Assembly (NCBI GenBank): GCA_944472135.2
Contig: OX235270.1
Span: 81,539,168-81,603,167, forward strand
Source: Trichobilharzia regenti
Taxonomy: Eukaryota; Platyhelminthes; Trematoda; Strigeidida; Schistosomatidae
Length of the DNA: 64,000 bases
Direction of reading: 5' to 3'
Shown: in pieces, positions 55,210 to 64,000 of the stretch
Numbering within the stretch: the first letter of the stretch is position 1
How the letters are laid out: every line of letters begins with the position of its first letter
The notes under the pieces: generated by a model
The model's input: only the letters and a program-made list of their open reading frames with translations
Database searches by the model: none
Told to the model about the DNA's origin: nothing
Position numbers and translations under genes: made by a program

Positions 55210-57723
55210 CCATCACTTCAAACGAATATTCATATGAAATTGTAATATGCATATATGTATCCTGACTTCGCTGTAAAAAGAATTAAGCGAATGCACTCAC
55301 CATACAAACTTTGTGTTCATTTTATTTATAACAAAGGTTTTTCCTGTCTCTTCTCTCTTTCCCTTTTTAGTCTTCTGACTATTGCTGATTTTCTTTTCAT
55401 ATTTTATCTTCTCTTTGGTTACTTTCTACTTACTTTATAGAAAGATACGATAAGTACGATACGATAAACGTAGAAGCGATGTGGACGATGTCTGAAAGTT
55501 GAGAGTGATACTTTTAATTGTTAAAAGTCTCTTATCTTGAAGAATGCAAAGGTTAACTCTTCTGTAAAACTATTCACTTGAAAAGTTCCTTTGTAAGTGT
55601 CCAGAGCGTTTATAATACCGATAATATTAAAGATAATTCGATTAGTTTCAACTGAATTATCTCAAAAATGGCAGCGAATTTAATTTGTAAAAGGCAGGTG
55701 AGTAATGCGCCCGTTTCGTAATCTCAAGAACATCGGTTCCATTACCAGTAGGGTTGTGAGTTTGTACTGCTGAGAGGGCACATGAGTTTGACTGCAGTCT
55801 CTTTGTAAAGTATGTATATGGCACATATCTCAATCATATCTTATGACTGAAACAAGTGAAAGTAAAGATAACACAAAAACAAATAGATTTTACAATACAT
55901 CTACATACTACTTATGAGTATGGTAAAAAAAAATTTACACTTACGCAAAATATTCATCTGTGGCAAGAAGATTCATACGATTACTTCTGTAAAATAAATA
56001 ATTTATTCAAGAAAAGATTAAAATTATTTTTAATCAGTGTTTGAAAAAAAGGCGACTGACAATTGTTATTGTTACAACATAACTCTTATATAAAATGAAT
56101 AAAAAAAAAGAAATAAACGGATATTGTATTGGAGTAAAAATAGCTTTATTATCTCACTCTCAGCATTCTACTAATTATTACATAACAAATTCTACATATT
56201 TAATCTGAACCACAGAAAAAAACACTTGATCAGATAATACTAGGTAGTCTGATTTTGATTTTCGAACGTTGGATTTTACTGGCAAAACTTTCAGTTCTAA
56301 ACATAGATGAAAATGAAGTCAGTCAGACGGCGATTCAGTGTCGAAGAAATTCTCTCTAAATTACAAATGAAAATTAACTCTAAACTGACTTCATCATAAA
56401 GTAGATACTAAAGATGACGACGTTGAAAGTTCTACCAATAAAATCTAAAGCGTCGAAAGTGACAACACTAACGTTATGTTCTACGTTAACAGTGATATAA
56501 CAGAAATCTCTTAGAAGGGAAAATAAAAAAAAATGGCTACAATTTATCCGTGCTACATAACTTGGTGCTGTTGTATTACAAATTTGTGTAGTAGTATTCA
56601 ACATTCCGCATAGTAGAATTGAGTACTATTAATACTCCTATCAAGAAATTAAATTTGGCTCTAATAGAAAAAAAATCACCATGTATTATAATACAACCTT
56701 CACCTTATACTACTTAGGAAAGTGAAACAACAAAATACGAGAATTAATCAGGATCAAAATGAAATAACTACATTCGCATAAAAAGAGCATATAGGTAAGT
56801 TCTTAAAGTCACCCAAGTTGGCGCAAAACAAGTGGTAACAGTAACGCCAAACAGTGCAAACACAAATATGCTCTTTTTTGACATTATAACATTGTACAGC
56901 CGATTCCAGGTGTATGTAAGCTTGATGCAGTTATATTTCAATACGACCTTAGTAACATATTGTGGTGAGAGCAGGCCGTGAGAAAATATGTACAAGGCTG
57001 ATTTAACAACCAATCACAGCAAAGTTAACGTGGCAAAATATGATTCGCAGATAGAGAACTCTATTTGTCGAGGAATCCCTAAACAACCAATCCGAAGCCT
57101 GCGTTTGTCTGCCTAACTTCTGATAAACAACCGATCAGATGACTGCGCTTGTCTACTTGCATAAGCTGTAATAATGTATGTGAAATATGTATAAATACGT
57201 GTTGATTTCCATAATAAAACGATCTGTTGCCAGCCCTTGTCTTCTGTTGTTACAATATTACCTAGAAAGCACTGTAAAATGGTTTACGTCGGCATTTCTG
57301 CAAATAAATTAGAAGGTTTATAGGAAAATAAAATCGCTAAGAGGTAGTCAGTAAATTGCTACAAAATAAATGTCATATAATAGTAGGAATGAACATCGAA
57401 TATGGATACGGTTGCATCAATATGACCGACTTTGATTTACTTATTATCTGAAGTTCCCAACTACTGGCTGGCTATTAATCACCAATCAATCAATTTGACC
57501 GAAACCAATAGTAAGTTAGTTACTTTGAGGGATTAGTGTCATCTACTGGATTGATCAATTTTAGCATTCTTACAACTCGATTTAACTTTAGTTCGTATGG
57601 CACTGTAATAGTAGATGGTAGTTTGTCATACGTCGTACATATCCTAGGTGTTCTACTCCGCTTACACTACATGCAGTCATTGCTACGATGATAAACATTA
57701 TCGGAAAATACAATTTTAATGTC
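55210..57723. other. Intergenic or intronic, nothing recognised
   Basis: AT-rich. ORFs 55255-55440, 56604-56380 (-) and 57013-56768 (-) have no recognisable domain. 56960-57260 resembles a repeat 3' region but cannot be matched here. Confidence 0.4.
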
Positions 57724-58390
57724 TCAACTGTCTGTCTGTCTCTGTCTGGATTCGACATAGAACTTGGCACCGAAGTGCAGCAGTTCGAGTTGCCACGTTC
57801 CAAATAGCACACAAAAGTAGACAAGAAGATGAGTGAAGAGAATCAATAGAATTTGACAAGTATAAGAGTGAAACAGAATGGGTAATGGTAGAAAGGAATA
57901 TGAAAGATTACAGAGACTGAATACAACATCTGCGCCATTGACAACGATTTTGAGCCATGTCACCTATTGTCTCCAGCCATTGATTCCTAGAGTCCCGAGG
58001 GCCCCAACCCGGAAGTCTGCATCTCCCTACCTGACTCAGTTTAACTGCCAAGGATTTCATGGATTGATGCCATGTTTTTGTTTGGCCACCACTGACTCTT
58101 TTCCAACCTGCACCTATATCAGCTAGTAATGCCCGTCGGGGGAGGTGATGATTAGGCATGCGCACCACGTGACCTAGCCATCTCGATCTGTGTAACCTTA
58201 TAGCCTCGTCGATTGATTTCCCCTCTTTGCCCAACACTCTACGCCTAACGTCAACATTAATTACCTTATTAAACCACCTAAAGTGAGAAAGAGATCGCAG
58301 ACATCTATGATCGAAAGCATGTCTCAACTGTGTGACTGAATATGATAGATCGCTGCACAATACATATACATGCTTGTAGGTGGTCAATAT
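57724..58390 (-). mobile_element. RTE-type LINE 3' fragment
   Basis: 5'-truncated copy with an open frame of 159 codons (58387-57908, -): HRCLRSLSHFRWFNKVINVD, VRRRVLGK, EAIRLHRSRWLGHVVRMPNH, HLPRRALLADIGAGWKRVSG, GQTKTWHQSMKSL and LPGWGPRDSRNQWLETIGDM. This is the domain after the RT in RTE elements. The 3' end (AGTTCGAGTTGCCACGTTCC on +) matches those near 7870, 41700 and 60020. Confidence 0.85.
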
Positions 58391-59639
58391 ATTGATGTCA
58401 CTAGAATTAGTGCAGTCCGAAAGATGCCTAATAAGTTACTTATACACGCCTTTTTAGAAGCAACACGTTCGACTATTTCAGTTTCTACCACCAAACAAGA
58501 TGGAATCACATAAAGTAAGTTACTTCACTTATCAGATTATTACAGATAAGTTAAATGCACATTCTACTGTCAGGCACTTATTGGCAACTAACCATAAAAT
58601 ACTAGCACATAGTTATGTCAGCATCATTTTATTCGAATTGCAGATTCCAAAAATAATGGGTATCATTCCTTGTCTATCCTTGGAGAAATGACTTTATAGC
58701 GATAAGTGAGTGCACAACAGTGTCGACATTGGATACTAACTTTCACTGTTTTGGTAAAGTCATTAGGCAGAAAGTAAACGGTGAGCATCGTCGCCACTTA
58801 ACATGCTGCCACTTTATGCTCCGTTATTTGAGCATAATACCTAATTAAGTTAACAAATTAACCTCGACGTATTCATGGCATTTCGATCGATAAGATTACT
58901 GTTCTTATTTTCTCCTCTTAACTTCTGATCTGAGCTTATATAGATACAGTATAGTTGAGGGATGACATATAGCTAATACCATCACATACAACTAACACCA
59001 AATACACTGAGTGGATATTGATTTGAAACAATTAATTCCCTTTATGAATTTCGATAGAACAATAAGATGTAATTTATCTGAATCGTATAACCGTGCGGCT
59101 TTTTTTGGAATCCCCAGTAATTACAAAGTCTAAACCAACTTTATGTGTTCAAAAACAATTCTTCATCACTTTAAATCTTTCTTGGTAAGCTTGGTTTTGA
59201 TACCATGGCAGATGTACTGTTATCCTCCTTCTTTGGTTTATTATCGATAAATTGTATAATAATGTGATCTTAAAAACCACTGTATTTGTGATGAAATAAT
59301 ATCATCTCTCAAAGCTGAATACCTCTCATTCAACTATACGCTTATCAAAGTAGGTGCATAAATTTGACGACAATACTATTTCATTCGTTTGAATTATAAC
59401 TTTAATTTGACAAACCACAGGATTATTATTATTAGCATTGTTATTGGTAAACTGTTTCTTTTTCTACGCAGTAAACGCAACAGACATTCAATTAAGGTTA
59501 GCATAACATGGTTTTGATGCTTTTAAAAGAAGTTCTAATATGTGTGTATTACTTGCATGCAGACGGCTGAAAGTAGTTAATGGCTTTCAACTAAATAGTC
59601 ACCAATCGTTATAAAATAACCCTAAAATAGTCTACAGCT
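58391..59639. other. Intergenic, nothing recognised
   Basis: AT-rich, only small ORFs, no recognised repeat. Confidence 0.4.
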
Positions 59640-60090
59640 TATAGCCATCGCCTTCCTTGACGGGCGACCTTAGCTAACATAGGATCAGCCTAGAAAAGAG
59701 CTAGTGGTGGTCAAACCAAAACATGGTATCAGTCAATGAGATCTTTGACAGTTTAGGCCACGTAGGAAGGTGTAGACTTCCTGACTGCCTGGGGTCCTCG
59801 CGATGGTAAACACCATAGGCTGTAGACAGTCGATGATATGGCTCGAAACCGTTCTCAGTGGCGCAGATGCATTCACTTTTTGTGGTTTGTCATATCCAAT
59901 AAAACTCCATTGTTCTTCCATACTACTGTTCCTTTTGCATCGCATTTCTGTTTATTATTTCTCTCTTGAATCTTCTTTTACTCTCTTCTCTTGATTTGTG
60001 TGCTACATGGATGGACAGTGGCAACTGGAAGTGCTGCACATCTGTGCAAAGTTCCGCGTTGAAACCAGTCAGTCAGTCAATCAGTCTGCA
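59640..60090 (+). mobile_element. RTE-type LINE 3' end fragment
   Basis: Nucleotide match to the 3' part of the other RTE copies: AAGAGCTAGTGGTGGTCAAA, TAGACTTCCTGACTGCCTGG, CAGTGGCGCAGATGCATTC and the end GTGGCAACTGGAAGTGCTGC, followed by CAGTCAGTCAGTCAATCAGT near 60070. Strongly 5'-truncated, and frames are broken. Confidence 0.75.
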
Positions 60091-61565
60091 GACATATGCT
60101 ATTTTACTTCATTAACATTCAGAAAAAAACATAAGAAAAGAAAACTAAAGGTTATGGAGTAAGATTAAAACTCCACTGTGCGCATTAGACTAGACCTGTT
60201 ATAAGTAACTAAGAAATTAAATTTTGCAAGATATAAAATAATTTAAGAGGATAAAATTTTCATAAAATATTAAGCTTTATTGTTTATTTATTATTTGTTT
60301 GCGTGTTTATTTACAGATAATAGTGAATTAAGGATAAAATCACCGCCGTATAAAAAAAAAGAAAGTTTACACATGCTTAAAAAGGAACAAACCTGCCATT
60401 CGGTCTAAAATGACAATATAACAGTAATAGTGAAAAGTTATGTCTAACTCCATATGTACTACTAACTAATATGAGTAGTTTTTATCAAAATAATTTAGAT
60501 TAGTACATTCAAGTGGAGGGAACACTGTGCACATGAATTATTTACTTGTTCTACTGTTCTTAAACATGTCAGTTGATTCTATAATGTTAGCTTCATTAGC
60601 ATAATGCCTATAAAACTTCGAGTTATCGTTACTAACTAAGAAAATACATTCCATACATAACATAACCTCATGCTTAATCAAAAACCCGAATATGATGGTC
60701 TTCACATCTCACTACCCAAATAAGACTGATTCAAACACAAACTGTTTAACTTATTCTTTCGCATTAGCAATATAAGGAGATTTCTTCAGTTGTGGCTCAT
60801 TGATTTGAACGCTCGACTTCCAACCACTGACTCACAGGTTCGGATCCCGCTCCGATCACAAGACTATAGACGGCTAGGTACTATTATTAGATCCAATATA
60901 ATATGTGTACTGCTAGAAGCATGTAAATACACATGATTGTTGAGTAACATTTCTATTTTACTCCTCTTCAGAAACAAACATCAATTGTTCTGTCAAAGTG
61001 AGATTATCTCAATCTATCCATTTCTGAGTTTATTCAATTATAATATTGGAAAGCCAAATTCTACATAAGAAAAGAGTAACTCTGCTGCATTAAATCAGTT
61101 GAACATGAAAGACAGAATCCAGACAGTTTATTTCTTGTTTTATACTAGTGTTGACACTATTTCCCCTTTAAGAATATAATGACAGAAAAAAAGCTTCGAA
61201 GCTAGACAAATCGTAAAGTTCACTTGATACTTTAAAGAGACTTAAGACTGAATACTTATGTATTTACGTTATTTCTTGATAATGATTAAAATATTTATAG
61301 CAGTTTACACCTTCAATTATGACCATATGTTACACCGTGTAACTGTTATTCGTAACGGTTAAACAACCATATCATTTTTGATGGTTATTTCAACTTCCTG
61401 TATTTTTAATTATTCTGGAACTTGAAGATGCATAAATCACTTTCACTGGACACTAGTAACTAGTGTGATGTGTCTAATCCTTTCTTTGGTGCAGACCGAA
61501 TTCTATTAGTCAGGTTTGCAATGTGGCCACCATTCTAGGTAGATCGCTATCACGGTGCACTTTGA
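60091..61565. other. Intergenic, weak tRNA-like patch
   Basis: Mostly AT-rich. At about 60785-60870 there is a possible old tRNA-derived SINE head (TGTGGCTCATTGATT as a poor A-box, GGTTCGGATCCCGCTC as B-box). It does not fold into a convincing tRNA. Confidence 0.4.
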
Positions 61566-61605
61566 ATTATTGATGTTAGATGGTTGGAGGCAATCGGCAG
61601 GACTA
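61566..61605 (-). repeat. 3' end fragment of family-B SINE, inverted
   Basis: Reverse complement of about 61797-61828 (GCCGATCGCCTCCAACCGCC with a few changes). It is placed head-on to the full forward copy that follows. Confidence 0.6.
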
Positions 61606-61664
61606 GACATATCACACTAGTTACTGGTGTTCAATGAAAGTATCCAATACAGTCCTACAGGAGG

Positions 61665-61852
61665 TCAGTCGCGACCCCGAATAGCTCACTGGTAACGTCT
61701 CTGACTGAGGCACTGGGTGACGCGGGTTCTACTCTCAGAAGGGACATGAGTTCCTTCAAAGTTGCCGACTAGCACGAAACCTAGGCCCAAGGCTTCCTGC
61801 CGATCGCCTCCAACCGCCTAACATCAACGATGAATAAACCAATTATTGAATT
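61665..61852 (+). mobile_element. tRNA-derived SINE, family B, forward
   Basis: GCGACCCCGAATAGCTCACT with A-box TAGCTCACTGG, B-box GGTTCTACTCTC, AGAAGGGACATGAGTTCCTT, CTTCCTGCCGATCGCCTCC and the 3' tail GATGAATAAACCA at 61829-61841. Related to 24799-24974 (-). It merges at its 3' end with the palindrome that starts at 61841. Confidence 0.8.
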
Positions 61853-62183
61853 GAATTTTTTTTTTTTTGATTTTCCCGTCGATTGATTGGACTGAAGTGC
61901 TCGGTCTCAGGTTGACATGTCGGCTTCTTGTGCAGATGCTTCGACGATGTCTGGGCATTTAGTTAGTATACAATTGGTGGATGGTGGCTAGCAGTGGAAT
62001 CCAGGATGCGCATTTCGTCCTATTTGGGACTCGTCATCTGGATGTACCTGCATTTCTCAGTGAGTGATAAATGCCCAGACATCGTCGAAGCATCTGCACA
62101 AGAAGCCGACATATCAACCTGAGACCGAGCACTTCGGTCCAATCAATCGACGGGAAAATCAAAAAAAATTCAATTCAATAATT
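61841..62183. repeat. Palindromic element with 115-121-bp arms around a SINE core
   Basis: Left arm 61841-61961 and right arm 62068-62183 are reverse complements with only about two substitutions and a poly-T length difference (13 vs 8). The arm ends AATTATTGAATTGAA/TTCAATTCAATAATT. The 106-bp core 61962-62067 is a minus-strand 3' half of the Sm-alpha SINE including its hammerhead region. It looks like a fold-back or MITE-like element. No clear target duplication is visible. Confidence 0.8.
61996..62055 (-). ncRNA. Hammerhead ribozyme remnant in palindrome core
   Basis: On the minus strand: CATCCAG, then ATGACGAG (canonical CTGACGAG, so C3 is A), GTCCCAAATAGGAC stem II, GAAA, ATGCGCAT as a palindromic stem III, CCTGGATTCC. 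All other core positions fit. C3 normally pairs with G8 in the active core, so this copy is probably inactive. Confidence 0.75.
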
Positions 62184-62204
62184 AAATATGACCCGTTGCA
62201 CAAG

Positions 62205-62407
62205 AGGTGGCTCTCGTGGCCCAAGTGGTCTAGTGGATAACGCTTTGGCGTTTGAAACTATGGGTACTGGGTTCGAGCCTCAGTGGGAACATCATCACTC
62301 ACTGAGAAATGCAGGTACATCCAGCTGACGAGTCCCAAATGGGACGAAATGCGAATCCTGGATTCCACTGCTAGCCACCATCCACCAATTGATGAATAAA
62401 CCACTTT
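62205..62407 (+). mobile_element. Sm-alpha-type SINE with tRNA head and hammerhead
   Basis: tRNA-like head CTCGTGGCCCAAGTGGTCTA with A-box TGGTCTAGTGG, B-box GGGTTCGAGCCTC, then GGGAACATCATCACTCACTG, the hammerhead at 62315-62370, CTAGCCACCATCCACCAATT and the tail GATGAATAAACCA. Schistosome Sm-alpha SINEs with active hammerheads are established. This copy looks full-length. Confidence 0.9.
62315..62370 (+). ncRNA. Sm-alpha hammerhead ribozyme, core intact
   Basis: Stem I: CCAG (62321-62324) pairs with CTGG (62358-62361). The core is CTGACGA (62325-62331), stem II GTCCC/GGGAC around AAAT, and GAAA at 62346-62349. Stem III is short (AT/AT; TGCG is no longer palindromic because CGCAT became CGAAT), and cleavage is predicted after C62357. 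All invariant core bases are present. The weakened stem III may reduce activity as a monomer. Confidence 0.85.
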
Positions 62408-62978
62408 AAAAAATGCATGAAGCCTCTGATTCATCATTTTAAATATTACAATCTCTAGAAAGCCATAAAAGCTTAAAACACTTCATAAATGTCAAGTGTA
62501 AAAAAAGATTACTCCAGCAGTCTTTGCATGATACACAAGCATTATGTAAACTGATTTTCACCTTAATACATAGACTTATACACAACTAAGCATGACACTA
62601 TTAAAACACAGGTTAAACACATGCAGTTCAGAGATTTCGCGTTTATCAATGTGATTTTTCTTCTCACTTAACATATCAGTTAATGGCTTTCCGAAACATA
62701 TTAAAACTATGCTGTTGGCTAGTAAAACTGACTCATAGAACTATTGGTATATGATCCCATGATAAAAGAACTACAAATTATTAGAGAAGTAAACTGAGTA
62801 AAGCAAAACCTATACATCAATAACATTTCACTATAATCCAATCAAAACATACACTGATAAATATATACATTGAATTTCCCCCTCTTGGTAGTTTTCACAA
62901 TGAACTCTGAATTCAATCAGCAGAAGACGATGTATTCAAAAGTATTGGAGTTAAAAAGAAGAAAACAATTGTGCCTAC
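62408..62978. other. Intronic or intergenic, nothing recognised
   Basis: Probably the intron following the exon at 62979-63580 on the minus strand. AT-rich, no feature seen. Confidence 0.4.
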
Positions 62979-63580
62979 CTCATATGATCAACTACACGAC
63001 TGACAGTAGACTCAGGCCAAATAGTAGATGTATTCAACTCAATATTAGCTCTACGCACCACTTCCGGCAGACCTAAATGCCCAGTAAGAAAACAGTCTGG
63101 TCCAGGTGCAGGTTCATCACGAATACCAATAAATTTGTCTGACGATGTCCTGTTGCCTGTGAAATAATCACCAGCAGGACCAATATTATTACCATCAGAC
63201 GCTTTAGTCATCTTTTTCCTTTTTATACGAGAACGATTGACATTGTGATCATGATTACTCATTGATGATTTATTGTGTAGAATTTTATGAGATTTCGCTA
63301 TACTAACAACACCCATTACTTGATCGGATTCATCATCTAAACCAGCTAGAATGGCTGATTTATGCTGAGATTGTAAATTCTTTTGAAGACAACCTGAAGT
63401 GCGTAGATCTCGATTAATTTCTAAATCTGATTTACACAATGCATGCGATTGATTAGTAGCAGTAACATTATCAGTGTTAACACTTCTAGTTGTTGTACTG
63501 AGTCCATTCAGTTTTACTGGAATACTTCCTTTGAAATTTGAATCTTTAACTGATGAAGGTCCAAACGGAAATAAACCAGC
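62979..63580 (-). CDS. Internal exon of an unrecognised gene
   Basis: Open frame between a good acceptor (TTCATTCACAG before 63580) and a donor (ATGAG|GTAGGC at 62979-62978). It reads AGLFPFGPSSVKDSNFKGSI, TATNQSHALCKSDLEINRDL, a basic patch VNRSRIKRKKMTKAS that looks like a nuclear localisation signal, and a more conserved-looking end SSDKFIGIRDEPAPGPDC, LTGHLGLPEVVRRANIELNT, WPESTVSRVVDHM. About 200 aa. The beginning and end of the gene are outside or unseen. The composition suggests a nuclear protein, but I do not recognise a family. Confidence 0.55.
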
Positions 63581-64000
63581 TGTGAATGAATAAAATATTA
63601 GGAATAAATAATATTCATCATATGGACAGTTTGTTAATAAATAAATAGTATGCAGGCAGCTTTCATCACGAAGCAACATTAATTATTTCACATTCTAGTA
63701 TGAAAGACTTTTCTAATAGTCCATCATACCATGGAATGTATTCGTGATGGAAACTCCCTTGAAGAATTTCAACTTAAGCAGTAAACAAAGCGGTTTTTAA
63801 AAAATGATAAAATTATTAGATAACCATTGAAGCTTAGTTGAATACAAGTGAAAAGACTTTACGTTTTCGCACATATTTCTGATTCTTAATGTTGAGAAGA
63901 AGCAGAAAAAACCAACTCAAGGTAAACAAAAGCTTCTTAACATACACTACACTAAAATTGCGAATGCATTAAATTCAAACTTATTGTAATGCACTACTTG
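63581..64000. other. Upstream intron of the right-end gene
   Basis: AT-rich, no exon recognised before the window edge. Confidence 0.4.

Noticed and set aside
61665..61745. tRNA gene
   Set aside because: A- and B-boxes are present but the cloverleaf is not, and the sequence continues into a repeated SINE body. The same applies to the heads at 62205, 41881, 2182 (-) and 55209 (-).

Overview
This window looks like nuclear DNA of a parasitic flatworm, most likely a blood fluke (genus Schistosoma). Evidence: very short GT-AG introns of 34-39 nt, an Sm-alpha-type tRNA-derived SINE carrying a hammerhead ribozyme, Penelope-like elements (PLEs) with GIY-YIG endonuclease remnants, a Merlin DNA transposon, and RTE-, CR1- and Gypsy-type retroelements. 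I cannot settle the species. There are no operons, CRISPR arrays, rRNA genes or convincing functional tRNA genes.

Host genes are few and widely spaced. 9818-13667 (-) is a complete six-exon SERGEF-like RCC1-repeat gene, 423 aa, whose exon phases all close. 38528-48326 (+) is a TAF4 gene, a TFIID subunit, whose six-exon model gives 716 or 720 aa. 52422-54147 (-) is a large terminal coding exon of an unrecognised Ser-rich protein. 62979-63580 (-) is an internal exon of another unrecognised gene. 29720-31480 (+) holds exon-like coding sequence split by a Merlin insertion and carrying a frameshift.

Most of the remainder is transposon-derived. 1-9440: PLE fragments, including a 1.78-kb palindrome made of PLE and SINE sequence, a second GIY-YIG family, a decayed RTE LINE, and a PLE hammerhead ribozyme near 8470-8511. 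16771-18666: a decayed Gypsy pol. 20157-23803: two LTR-plus-leader copies facing each other around a well-preserved 1.83-kb LTR element that encodes only Gag fused in frame to what looks like the integrase C-terminus. 29945-31083: Merlin with a 9-bp target duplication, an intact DDE triad, a 35-nt intron and one in-frame stop. 32190-32870 and 35570-37335: CR1-like LINEs. 41640-43010: an RTE with a nested SINE inside a TAF4 intron. 50750-52117: a nearly intact 5'-truncated LINE. 57724-60090: two RTE 3' ends. 61566-62407: nested SINEs, including a palindrome carrying a reversed hammerhead and a separate forward Sm-alpha copy with an intact hammerhead core.

Relationships among the repeats stand out. 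The tRNA-derived SINE ends in the same 3' tail as the CR1-like LINE, which suggests a SINE/LINE pair. Two other SINE families share a 13-nt tail with each other. PLE tails carry a hairpin-GAAAC-GUC motif whose stem covaries between copies. The most unusual items are the Gag-integrase-tail LTR element, the hammerhead-bearing palindrome and the PLE/SINE palindrome.
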